In this document: positions 42,098 to 53,192 of the stretch, piece by piece
How the letters are laid out: each line of letters starts with the position of its first letter
Position numbering within the stretch: the first letter of the stretch is position 1
Source of the DNA: Haematococcus lacustris
Lineage: Eukaryota > Chlorophyta > Chlorophyceae > Chlamydomonadales > Haematococcaceae
Assembly (NCBI GenBank): GCA_030144725.1
Contig: JASKMD010000008.1
Span: 19,976,029-20,040,028, forward strand
Reading direction: 5' to 3'
DNA: 64,000 bases
Program-made: the position numbers and the translations under genes
Notes under the pieces: generated by a model
What the model saw: only the letters and a program-made list of their open reading frames with translations
Told to the model about the DNA's origin: nothing
Database searches by the model: none

Positions 42098-42883
42098 CCT
42101 GACCTGACCTGACCTGACCTGACCTGACCTGACCTGACCTGACCTGACCTGACCTGACCTGACCTGACCTGACCTGACCTGACCTGACCTGACCTGACCT
42201 GACCTGACCTGACCTGACCTGACCTGACCTGACCTGACCTGACCTGACCTGACCTGACCTGACCTGACCTGACCTGACCTGACCTGACCTGACCTGACCT
42301 GACCTGACCTGACCTGACCTGACCTGACCTGACCTGACCTGACCTGACCTGACCTGACCTGACCTGACCTGACCTGACCTGACCTGACCTGACCTGACCT
42401 GACCTGACCTGACCTGACCTGACCTGACCTGACCTGACCTGACCTGACCTGACCTGACCTGACCTGACCTGACCTGACCTGACCTGACCTGACCTGACCT
42501 GACCTGACCTGACCTGACCTGACCTGACCTGACCTGACCTGACCTGACCTGACCTGACCTGACCTGACCTGACCTGACCTGACCTGACCTGACCTGACCT
42601 GACCTGACCTGACCTGACCTGACCTGACCTGACCTGACCTGACCTGACCTGACCTGACCTGACCTGACCTGACCTGACCTGACCTGACCTGACCTGACCT
42701 GACCTGACCTGACCTGACCTGACCTGACCTGACCTGACCTGACCTGACCTGACCTGACCTGACCTGACCTGACCTGACCTGACCTGACCTGACCTGACCT
42801 GACCTGACCTGACCTGACCTGACCTGACCTGACCTGACCTGACCTGACCTGACCTGACCTGACCTGACCTGACCTGACCTGAC
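42098..42883. repeat. (CTGAC)n array, about 157 units
   Basis: Second tandem-unit array; starts directly after LINE fragment A and ends at the acceptor of Fanzor fragment B. Confidence 0.97.
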
Positions 42884-42888
42884 TGCAG

Positions 42889-43504
42889 ACTGTGAGGGGT
42901 GCCATGGTACGCTGCAACTCAGCAGCCACAGGACGCCCCCTGGCCCTGGCCTATGGGGCAGCAGGCTTCAGTGGCAGCGGCAGCACTGGCAGCAAGGGTG
43001 TGCCTGTCAAGCAGATGCTACGGGAAGCATGCAAGCAGTTCCCTGGGCGTGTGGTGCTGGTGCACGAGTTCCGTACCAGCCGGGTCAGCTCTGCCCGCAC
43101 CAACGTGGTGGCAGGCCAGGCAGAGTCCTTCAGGTGAGAGACCCCAGGTGCATGTGCATTGTAGGAGTGGAGTCATTACATAGCTATGAAATAGCCTCAC
43201 ACACCAACCCTTGACTGTGCCCTGCACCGTTTAGACCAGAGATGGACTTGACTTGACACTTGGAATGGCCAGGAAAAATCTTTCACATGAGCATTGATCC
43301 ATGTCGCCTTGCAGGTGGCTGCGCCCGGTGCGCAGCATGGCGACGCGATCCCGGATCCGGGGCTTGATGTGCTCAACAAGCACTGTCATCAGGTTCTACG
43401 ACCGGGACGTGTCAGCCGCGCTGAACATCCGCCGCATTGCAGCCGGGCCGGGCCGCCCCCGCGAGCTCAGCAGCTGGTGGGGCCGCCCCGCCATGCCTAA
43501 CCCA
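42889..43504 (+). pseudogene. Fanzor fragment B (exons 3 and 4)
   Basis: Exons 42889-43133 and from 43315; essentially identical to fragment A including the linker fusion at 43505. Confidence 0.9.
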
Positions 43505-43579
43505 GCTCTCAGCTGTGACACCAAGCCTGCAGCCAGGGCCCCCACCCAGGCCATGGGCTGCATCTAGCCCAGCTGAGCG
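43505..43579. repeat. 75-bp linker repeat, second copy
   Basis: Same position in the tandem unit as 41346-41420. Confidence 0.85.
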
Positions 43580-44256
43580 CTTGCCAGCCTTGGGCACCAG
43601 GGTAATGACCCCAGTGAGGAACTCAGCCAGGGGGGCTGGGTCGCTCGTATCTGCCAGAGCCTCCCTCAGCATGGCCCGCATAGGGCCCACCAGCTGAGGC
43701 CAAAGCCGGTCGTACACCTCCATGGGCAGCCCGTCTAGCCCCGGGGCCTTGCTGTGAGCACTGCCCTGAAGGGCCCGACCCAGCTCCTCCTCCGAGAGCA
43801 TGGGATCTCCCCCAGGCCCTTCCGCAGCCCTGGCCTGAGCAGGGGTGAGACGTGAGGTAAGGCAGTTAAGCAGAGTGGCGCGCGCGGCTGGGTCGATGGC
43901 CTTAGCAGCGTAGACTCCGGTAGGCGCGGCGGCTGAATAGTGATGTTCAAAGGCCTGGCACGCTGAGCGCACCCCGTTTGGAGTGGTGAGGTCGGCCGCC
44001 AAGCCGGGCTGCCCGGGGAGCTGAAGGGAGGAGATGAGGGTGGGGGTGTGCGCAGGCTGGTCGCGGTGGTAGAAAAAGAAGGAGGAGCGGTCGCCATACA
44101 CCTGGTCCAGGACAGCGCTGGCTAGCAGGGACTGATGGGCCACCTGCACGCGCTCCCCCACCCCGGCTAGGGCTGTCGTCTCACCGAGGTGCTGCGCTGC
44201 AAGCACCTCTGCCTGGCCGGCCTGCTCTGCTAGCTGCAGTTGGCGCACGAGGAGGG
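43580..44256 (-). pseudogene. LINE RT fragment B
   Basis: Duplicate of 41422-42097. Confidence 0.88.
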
Positions 44257-45132
44257 CCTGACCTGACCTGACCTGACCTGACCTGACCTGACCTGACCTG
44301 ACCTGACCTGACCTGACCTGACCTGACCTGACCTGACCTGACCTGACCTGACCTGACCTGACCTGACCTGACCTGACCTGACCTGACCTGACCTGACCTG
44401 ACCTGACCTGACCTGACCTGACCTGACCTGACCTGACCTGACCTGACCTGACCTGACCTGACCTGACCTGACCTGACCTGACCTGACCTGACCTGACCTG
44501 ACCTGACCTGACCTGACCTGACCTGACCTGACCTGACCTGACCTGACCTGACCTGACCTGACCTGACCTGACCTGACCTGACCTGACCTGACCTGACCTG
44601 ACCTGACCTGACCTGACCTGACCTGACCTGACCTGACCTGACCTGACCTGACCTGACCTGACCTGACCTGACCTGACCTGACCTGACCTGACCTGACCTG
44701 ACCTGACCTGACCTGACCTGACCTGACCTGACCTGACCTGACCTGACCTGACCTGACCTGACCTGACCTGACCTGACCTGACCTGACCTGACCTGACCTG
44801 ACCTGACCTGACCTGACCTGACCTGACCTGACCTGACCTGACCTGACCTGACCTGACCTGACCTGACCTGACCTGACCTGACCTGACCTGACCTGACCTG
44901 ACCTGACCTGACCTGACCTGACCTGACCTGACCTGACCTGACCTGACCTGACCTGACCTGACCTGACCTGACCTGACCTGACCTGACCTGACCTGACCTG
45001 ACCTGACCTGACCTGACCTGACCTGACCTGACCTGACCTGACCTGACCTGACCTGACCTGACCTGACCTGACCTGACCTGACCTGACCTGACCTGACCTG
45101 ACCTGACCTGACCTGACCTGACCTGACCTGAC
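44257..45132. repeat. (CTGAC)n array, about 175 units
   Basis: Third tandem-unit array, followed by Fanzor fragment C. Confidence 0.97.
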
Positions 45133-45137
45133 TGCAG

Positions 45138-45837
45138 ACTGTGAGGGGTGCCATGGTACGCTGCAACTCAGCAGCCACAGGACGCCCCCTGGCCCTGGCC
45201 TATGGGGCAGCAGGCTTCAGTGGCAGCGGCAGCACTGGCAGCAAGGGTGTGCCTGTCAAGCAGATGCTACGGGAAGCATGCAAGCAGTTCCCTGGGCGTG
45301 TGGTGCTGGTGCACGAGTTCCGTACCAGCCGGGTCAGCTCTGCCCGCACCAACGTGGTGGCAGGCCAGGCAGAGTCCTTCAGGTGAGAGACCCCAGGTGC
45401 ATGTGCATTGTAGGAGTGGAGTCATTACATAGCTATGAAATAGCCTCACACACCAACCCTTGACTGTGCCCTGCACCGTTTAGACCAGAGATGGACTTGA
45501 CTTGACACTTGGAATGGCCAGGAAAATTCTTTCACATGAGCATTGATCCATGTCGCCTTGCAGGTGGCTGCGCCCGGTGCGCAGCATGGCGACGCGATCC
45601 CGGATCCGGGGCTTGATGTGCTCAACAAGCACTGTCATCAGGTTCTACGACCGGGACGTGTCAGCCGCGCTGAACATCCGCCGCATTGCAGCCGGGCCGG
45701 GCCGCCCCCGCGAGCTCAGCAGCTGGTGGGGCCGCCCCGCCATGCCTAACCCAGGCAGACCAGGCCAGGAGTGGGTGTGCGTGCGCGATAGAGGCCTGCT
45801 GCGGAAGTGGCAGCGGCGGCACCAGCGGCAGCGATAG
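45138..45837 (+). pseudogene. Fanzor fragment C (exons 3 and 4, native C-terminus and 3' flank)
   Basis: Exons 45138-45382 and 45564-45837. Unlike A and B it keeps the true tail '..KWQRRHQRQR' and the conserved 3' flank to 46046, which then abuts the promoter of the complete H gene. RuvC-I exons are missing, so it cannot encode an active nuclease. Confidence 0.9.
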
Positions 45838-45884
45838 CGACATGTGTGTCATGCCATGAGCCAAAAAAACAAACAATTCGATTG

Positions 45885-46020
45885 CCCCTAACAAAGGGGA
45901 TGTGTGTGCGATAGAGTGTGCATAGGGTAGGATAGGGCTCTATCGACTCCTAGGGTTAGGGACCTAGGTTAGGGACACACACCGGTCCCTCCTGTGGAGA
46001 AGTGTAGGGGCTTCACAGGA
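45885..46020 (+). ncRNA. Candidate Fanzor guide-RNA scaffold, copy 3
   Basis: Same hairpin series as 14248-14383, no difference seen by eye. Confidence 0.3.
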
Positions 46021-46224
46021 GGATAGGGATACAGGACAGTCTAACAGGCGTCTAACAGCCTGAAGAGCTGACCGTTTGGCTTCTGTGTGCACAGCACTGG
46101 TGTAGGCCGGCAGCACATATACAAGGCAGTGATGAGTAGGCTGAATTTCTCAACAAATCACACAGGCTGCAGAGTGACCCGTGCCTAGCAAGCTGAGGCT
46201 CGACCGGGTCACCACAAGCACGAC

Positions 46225-47678
46225 ATGGCAAGTGTTAGAGCCTTGAGCGCAAAGATCGGGCCTGCTTCACCACGCAGATTTTCTAATCATATCTCCACAC
46301 GCTCTCGCGTGGCGACTGCCTGTTTGCCGAGTAAAGCAGGGACAGTGGCAACCGTTTCCCTTTGCGCACTATTTGCACTGGTGGGCGCAATCGCCGAAAA
46401 GCAATCGCCGATCGTATCTTGCACTTCCTCGGCCATCGCAGCTAATCCCAGAGCTTCTTTGGTTTGGTCAAAACCTGCATGCTCAGACATCTCCAGTCTC
46501 CGCAGCTGCTCCGAGCACCTTTGCCGCCAACCAGCAGTACCAGGATGAACTGCTGGCCGCAATCCGCATGCGCAAGGAAGCGTCAGAACCCATGGTATGA
46601 CCAGTTCACTAGTATGTCAGAAACATGCACACTCCACGTGCTTGCAGCCTGCTCTGAAGCATTTTGTGTGAAAGTGTGTGGGTTGACTATGCTCAGGTGC
46701 AAGCACCAGCTGTTGTAGTTGATGAAGGTGAGAGCCTCTCACTCAGCTCCTAAACAAGGCTTCTGTTGCAGACCAGCCACTCACGTTCTAATCTAAGTAA
46801 TGAGTACATCTGCGGGTATCAGGTGCCGTCCCCAGCCCTGCTCCCATGCCAGCAGAAGCTCCACCAACACTTGCTGTGGAAGCAACAGTAGCTGAGCCAG
46901 CTGAGCCTCAACCAACCGCTGCCCCACCAGCCGCAGCTGAGCCAGCACCGCCTCAGCCAGCAGCAAGCGCAGTTCTGGCCGCCACCCCCACACCCCAGGC
47001 GGCCCCAGCCATGGGTGTCCCAGCACCCGTGGACCCCCTCCCAGGGCCAGCTGCCCAACCGGCTGAGCCAGCTGCCGCACCCGCACCAAGACCAGCATCA
47101 CCTGCTGCAGCAACCCCTCAGGCCCCGGTGCAGGCAGCAGCTGCTGAGGTGGCTCCTGAGGTGTCAGCCCCTAGCGCAGCCCCTGCACCCAGCCCTGCTG
47201 TCAGTGGTGGCGAGCCTGCTTCCACGGGTGAGTGGAGGGCAGGGCGGGTGGCAAGTGGCTGGTCTGTGAGGAAGCAAGTTGATTTGAACGCTTGAGCATG
47301 ACCATGAAATTGCGCATTGAGCCAACCAAGCCAGCACCTGTGTTTCGCGTCTGTGAGGAGAGGCAGAGTTGAGGTCTTTGATGCAATGCCTGCATCACCT
47401 TTGCTCCCTCACGCTCACTTGTCACACTTCGCTTTGTCCTGTTGCATCTCTGGCTTGCAGCAGTGGCCACAACTCAAGCGCCACCAAGCAATGCTGCCCT
47501 GGCTCTGGGAGCAGTGGCTGTCCTGGCAGTTGCTGCAGTCGCAGTCGCTGGTGGTAACAAGGCTGCAGAGCAGCCAGAGCAGCCAAGCACTGCTCAGAGT
47601 CCTAACACGGATGCAGGAGGAGCTGTTACAAGAACAAGCAACAGTGACAGCAGCAGCACCACAGACACGTCCGCTTAG
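46225..47678 (+). CDS. Gene H: Pro/Ala-rich two-TM protein with plastid-type leader (function unknown)
   Basis: Exons 46225-46413, 46487-46594, 46697-46727, 46823-47227 and 47461-47678 join with matching phases (about 316 aa). 'MASVRALSAKIGPASPRRFS' is Arg/Ser-rich without acids, like a chloroplast transit peptide. A hydrophobic segment 'VSLCALFALVGAIA' follows, then a charged helix 'DELLAAIRMRKEASE', about 140 residues of Ala/Pro/Glu repeat, a second TM 'ALALGAVAVLAVAAVAVAG' and a Ser/Thr tail. I do not recognise the family; thylakoid or envelope membrane location is inferred. Its promoter and first exons are duplicated three times in the repeat block. The minus strand also has an open 91-codon frame over exons 1-2, judged a shadow. 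Confidence 0.6.
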
Positions 47679-48258
47679 CAAGGCGTGTTGCTGCCTGTTG
47701 GAGTTGTGAGGTTGCATCTTGACCACAGTTTCTGTGTAGGGGACAGGCCAGGGACAGTAGTTCTGCCTTTGCAAAGGGGCATTATTGTGGCAAGCACACA
47801 TGGTGCCTGGCTATCACCCTTGTCCATGATGATGTTGCATGGGCCGATGCTGGTTTTGTTCTACAGTCATCGTCATGGAGTAGGACACGCTTGCCTTGGA
47901 AGTTCCACTAGCATTGTTGTTTTCCTTGTCATCGTGTTGAGTTGCGTGAGACATGGAGCGGATCGTGGTGAGTCCCGAACCCCTTGAGGGGGAGGGCGGC
48001 CTAGCAGCCTAACGGCTGACGGCTTAAGCGGTGTAAGCCACATCATCGATCGTGGTGAGCACTGTACATCCAACCATGTACATGTCGAAGTGGTCAACAT
48101 GATCTACGCTATATGCTAACCAAGGGAAGGCAAATACTAGCACCATTACTCTCTGACAGGTGTGACGCATGGTCAAACCTACAGGTCAGACTCAGGTGTC
48201 GCAACGCACGCCTGCCCACGATACAAGGCTACCCTGACCGAACATCCCACTACCATCC
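47679..48258. other. Intergenic (H 3' flank / UBE2S promoter)
   Basis: No gene seen. A TGTAA motif (algal poly(A) signal type) near 48030 could end H transcripts. Confidence 0.4.
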
Positions 48259-49391
48259 ATGTCTAACATCGCAGCAACGCACAATGCCAGCACAATGCGC
48301 AAGCTCGTGAAAGAACTGAGCGATTTACACGACCAGCCTCCGGAAGGCATCCGAGTTATCGTTAATGAGGCGAACGTTTGGGATGTAGCTTTCGAGGTCG
48401 AAGGCCCGTCCGCGACACCCTTTGAGGGAGGCGTGTTTAAAGGCAGACTGGTGCTAGGCCCCGACTTCCCAGTCGCTCCACCCAAGGTTAGCTCGGACAA
48501 GACTTTGCCTTCCCATTTCTCGTTGACTTGGTCAGACTGCGGCTAGTGAGCCTGCCACAGCCTGCTACACCCTGCACGCACGGGCACCTGCACTGTCGAT
48601 GGTGTAGGGACGTTGCCGGCTCCATGCATCACAGCCATTAAGCATACTCCTTCAATAACACACATTAGCCAAACATTGGTGCAGGTCATGCATTGTAGCC
48701 TTCTGCTGTGGGGCTGGCTCTTAAGACATCACACCAGTTGTGATGGTGGTGACTTCATTGCACTTTGCAGGGCTTCTTCATCACCAAGATATTTCATCCA
48801 AATGTATCCCAGAGGTGAGCTCAGAACCTGCTTCATCACTGTTGGCAACTGGTGCCTGTCAGTGGCAGCTGAATGCTTGCAAGTATACTCTTACTGCAGT
48901 GGCGAGATATGCGTCAATGTGCTGAAGAAGGACTGGACTGCAGACACTGGGCTTCGCCATGTTTTGGTGGTGATCAAATGTGGGTCTCCTGTGGAAAGTA
49001 GCATCTAGCCTAGGCACCCGTGCACCTGACCATGCAGTGCAAGGCACCTTAATGCCTTGCAGGCCTTCTTGTCGACCCCAACCCAGAGAGTGCACTCAAT
49101 GAGGAGGCTGGCCGACTGTTGCTGGAAGATTACGAGGAGTATGCTGGTAAAGCTCGCCTAATGACCAGCATTCATGCTCGACGAGGACATGGACCCTTGG
49201 CCACCAGCAATGGGCATGCAAATCTTGTTCCAGTCACTGCAGCTAATGACAGCTGTGCGACCCAGAAGTCGAGCGTGATCACCGATATCAGCATGTCGCC
49301 AGCCAGCAAGAAGAGTAGAGGGGACATGCTCCCTAAGCCAGCAGCTCAAGTGGCAGCATCTAAAGTTAAGAAGTCACTCAAGAGGCTGTGA
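48259..49391 (+). CDS. UBE2S: Ubiquitin-conjugating enzyme E2 S (APC/C-type)
   Basis: Exons 48259-48486, 48771-48814, 48900-48979, 49063-49391; phases agree, about 226 aa. UBC fold: '[20 protein letters not shown]', 'FPVAPPK', 'KIFHPNV', active-site Cys in '[20 protein letters not shown]', '[20 protein letters not shown]'. A basic C-terminal extension ends '..KVKKSLKRL', like the Leu-Arg-Arg-Leu tail by which animal UBE2S docks on the anaphase-promoting complex. Family role: elongates Lys11-linked ubiquitin chains on mitotic substrates. A TGTAA motif at about 49625 may be the poly(A) signal. Confidence 0.93.
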
Positions 49392-49872
49392 CAGGCTATC
49401 TTGAGCTCACCTTGCTCGAGTATCATTGCTAATCAATCACAATGCATGTTTGTAGCAGGTTTGCAGTCCTTGTCATCTGTCTATTCATCCCTTGCCACCA
49501 TTGAGTAGGGCATTTCTCTACATTGGTGATCAGTACTTGACTCATAGTTATTCTTGCAGGGCTTCTTGCAGCTCGTTGTTCTATCAAGACCATATGGTCA
49601 GCACCTTGTGTCTGTTTGAATCTTTGTAATCGGCGATCCACATTTCATGACTGTCTAAAGAACGCCACTTAGGAGCCACTGTAACTAGTGAACACTGATC
49701 GAAACGGGCGTTACTCCTTGTTACCCACTGCGTTGGACGGCATTGAGACATTAAGGAACTATGTGATTTGTACTTTGTGATTTGTAATGAGTGACGGGTT
49801 CCCAAATTGCCCTCCTACCCAACTCAGTCACCCACTTTCTTCCCTACCGAGGTCGCTGTTGTCAGCCACGAG
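49392..49872. other. Intergenic (UBE2S 3' flank / phosphate carrier promoter)
   Basis: No gene seen. The carrier frame is open upstream of its ATG to 49807 without another ATG. Confidence 0.4.
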
Positions 49873-52394
49873 ATGTTCAAGGTCGCAGCCCAGAGCCTTG
49901 GCCTAATTGCCGCGGCGGAAAACAGCAACATGCCCGCTCCTTCACCTAGTATGCTGGCGTCCATTGTGGCCGCCGCGCCCGCGGAAGCAGCCGCACCTGG
50001 CAAGATCAAGATGTACTCGCCGGTGAGCTGCAATTCTTTCTGAGCCCTGAAGATGCTGTTTGGGCAGACAAAGCAACCAAGGATGCCGCGTGTTCGTTTC
50101 TTTGCATCGCAGGAGTTCTATCAGTGAGTACCGCCGCAATTGTTCTAAGAGCTGTGCCGACATTGCTAGGTTATCTGCCAGCGCTAGCGAAAACACCCCT
50201 CCGCAAACCTTGAGTTCCTTTAGATATTTGCATACAGGGCGTGCGTGATTGGCGGAGCGCTGGCCTGTGGAGTAACGCATATGGCAGTCACGCCACTTGA
50301 CGTTGTGAAATGCAATATCCAAGTGGATCCTAAGAAATATGGAGGCATCGGCCAAGGCTTTGGCATCGTTGCCAAGGAGCAGGGCATGGCCGGCCTTGTT
50401 CGCGGCTGGGCGCCCACGCTACTGGGCTATGGTGCACAGGGATCCTTGAAATTCGGACTTTACGAGTACTTCAAGAAGTGCGTGCTAGGACACAGGCTCC
50501 TGCTCATGGCAAGTGGCCATTGTTACACCGTTAACGCGTGTTAGGATTCTTGTAGATACTACTCGGACCTGGCGGGCGAGGAGCTGACCAAGAAGTACCA
50601 GAATGCCATCTACCTGGCAGGCTCAGCCAGTGCAGAGTTCTTTGCAGACATTGCGCTGTGTCCCTTTGAGGCAGTCAAGGTAGGTGGGCTTGTGACACAG
50701 CTTTGACACAGCCTGCGCACCCGCTGATTGCCTTGCATTGCCCGTGACCTTGCAGGTCAAGGTGCAGACGGTGCCAGGTTATGCCAAAGGCCTCACCGAT
50801 GGCTTCCCCAAGTTCGTGGCACAAGAAGGTGTTGCAGGGTGAGCACTACAGACCATGCATTGCTTGTCAGCGCTCGCCAGAAGCTCAGATGGACTGAGGT
50901 CAGGTTGAGATGTATGCCACTGTCAGGACCTCCTTTGGCGCAGGCTATACAAGGGCCTGACACCTCTGTGGGGCCGACAAATCCCTTACACCATGATGAA
51001 GTTTGGTGGGTCACCAGCTGCTGGCTCACACATGCTGCACCTTGCGTGCCACACCTCTGCTGGCCAGTGCCCTACACTGTCTGCTGCGTTCATTCTGCCC
51101 TTGCTTGTTGCCACCATCAGCTTGTCAGACTTGTGCAAGCTGTGTCTGTGTGGTACCCTGCCCAGGGGCCTTTGAGAACACTGTCCAAGCTCTGTACAAG
51201 TATGTCATCCCCAAGCCCAAGGCGGAGTGCAGCAAGACAGAGCAGCTGGGCGTGTCCTTCCTGGCAGGCTACATCGCAGGCGTGTTCTGCGCAGTGGTGT
51301 CGCACCCAGCAGACAACCTGGTGTCCAAGATGAACTCCCAGAAGGGTGTTCCAGTGAGTGCAACAATCGTTGTCGTCATCATTACATGGCACACTGTTGT
51401 TGGCACTGCTCAGACACATACACAACATACTGGACGCGTTGTGTTCATGCACGTTCAGTGCGGGCACATGGTAGTCAGTAGGAGACATACCAGTGCAGAA
51501 TGGTGCTAGGGAGTCCAACAGCAGCCAGCTGGAGTGATGGCTGGGCTGCATGCAATTGGATGTAGGCTACTTGCTGCCTGCTGCGGCAAGGGGTGAAACA
51601 ATGGCCAGCCAGGTTGAGCAGTTTACAGGGTCCTGTTCTGCAGGCACGGCCTGCTTAGCCTACTGTTGCCTAACCTGGTCGCGCAGGCCAGCCAGATTGT
51701 CAAGGACATGGGGTGGTACGCGCTGTGCACCCGTGGCCTGGGCCTGCGCATCATCATGGTGGGCACCCTCACCGGCCTGCAGTGGGGCATTTATGACGCC
51801 TACAAGGTCTATGTCGGGCTCCCCACCACTGGGTCTACAGAGCCGGTGAGTGAGCCCCCTGCTGACCCTGCTTTGGCTGCCCGCCCTGCCCCTGCTGCTC
51901 GCCTTGCCTATGCTGCTCGCCTTGCTGGTGGCCCTCCTGCCAGAGTGCAGCCAGGGCAGGAGCTTCCCGTGGCTTCCCATGACTGTCTGCATGGTTACAC
52001 CAGCACCAACATCAGGGCTGGCAGTGTGACCTACGCACAGGGCCCTGGCCTTGCACAGTCAGGAAGTGTGAGGCATTGCTGGCCAGCCATAGGTCCCTGG
52101 CCTTGAATGGCAAGGAGCTGCGAGGCATTGGTGGCCAGCCAGCCGACCTGCCAGTCCAGTGTCGTTGAGGTGGATGGGGCACACGTCAGCCAGCACTCCT
52201 TGTGAGCATGCAATGTGTGAGCCTGGTCAAAGATGCATGTCCTAGTGTGTACCAGATTGAGGGTTGAAGCAAGCCTGTCATTTGGGGCGGACACACATCA
52301 GCACAACTGTTGCTGAAGGGCTGAAGCAACCTGATAACTCTATATGTGACACCGTTGCTGCCCGTGACCACCTCAAATGCAGGCGAAGAAGTGA
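49873..52394 (+). CDS. Mitochondrial phosphate carrier (SLC25A3/MPT type)
   Basis: Imports phosphate with protons across the inner mitochondrial membrane for ATP synthesis. Nine exons: 49873-50022, 50113-50123 (11-nt microexon), 50238-50477, 50556-50679, 50756-50838, 50944-51005, 51166-51353, 51687-51845, 52383-52394; all phases fit, 342 aa. Three carrier repeats with signatures '[10 protein letters not shown]', 'PFEAVKVKVQ' and '[10 protein letters not shown]'. '[20 protein letters not shown]' and '[17 protein letters not shown]' are typical of the phosphate carrier. N-terminal Ala-rich presequence of about 45 residues. The last exon codes only for Ala-Lys-Lys-stop and is the least certain. 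TGTAA near 52672. Confidence 0.95.
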
Positions 52395-53192
52395 GATGAC
52401 GCAGGAGAGGCAGACCAGCCTGCCAATCTCAAGTACTGCTGCCGCCCTGCGTCCATTAAGATGCATGGGCAATGCAAAATCATGCATCATTGATGACGCT
52501 TCCCAGACTATAACGAACATATTCAAGACACCACTGAGTGCCCTTATGCTCCTCGCTGTGTGTCTGACCAGCATCATGGCTGCTAGCGTCATTTGGCTTA
52601 TTGAAGTTATCTCACCCTGACTGGGTTGATGCACCTGCCTCTCGCACTGAAAGATAGCGTGCAAGCACCCTCTGTAACCGATGTCGAGTTTTTGAGCTGA
52701 GTGTCATCAGTGCACATCAACAGCAGTGACTAACTTGCAAGCTATACTGATGTCTCCACGGGAAGAGGTGTGCTGGCAACGACAGCAAACTTGGACTAGT
52801 AAAGCATCCCCTCTGGCCATGTCAATGTCGCCACACCAATGTAGCTGACTAGCATGACTCCCTGGGAGACGGTTGTGTCACGACGATGTCGGTAAGGAGA
52901 CTAGGTCAAGACCAGGACATGACCAGGACATGTCCAAGGACATGTTTAAGACATGTTTAAGACCTCATAGTCAGGGCTGTGACTATACGGGGTAAGTTAC
53001 GGGTATCCGGGTGGTATCCGGGTATCCGGGTATCCGGGTGCCTGCAGCTGTTTGTCCCGCGGTGTGGGCGGCAGGTTAGCCTCCTCACGGCCTGTAGACT
53101 GTCAGACAGTAGACAGTGTGACATGGCCTATAACACCATGCTCAAGTCACGTATACATCAATAACTTGACGCCACACGCCTCTGTGCCCAAT
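52395..53192. other. Convergent intergenic region
   Basis: Between the stops of the phosphate carrier (+) and O-acetylserine(thiol)lyase (-). Contains a GGGTATCC tandem at about 52998-53040. No gene seen. Confidence 0.5.

Noticed and set aside
46287..46562. Minus-strand 91-codon ORF (MSEHAGFDQTKEALG..) repeated at 10442 and 14650
   Set aside because: Antisense to H exons 1-2; H has a leader, five phase-matched exons and a promoter position. Not fully excluded.
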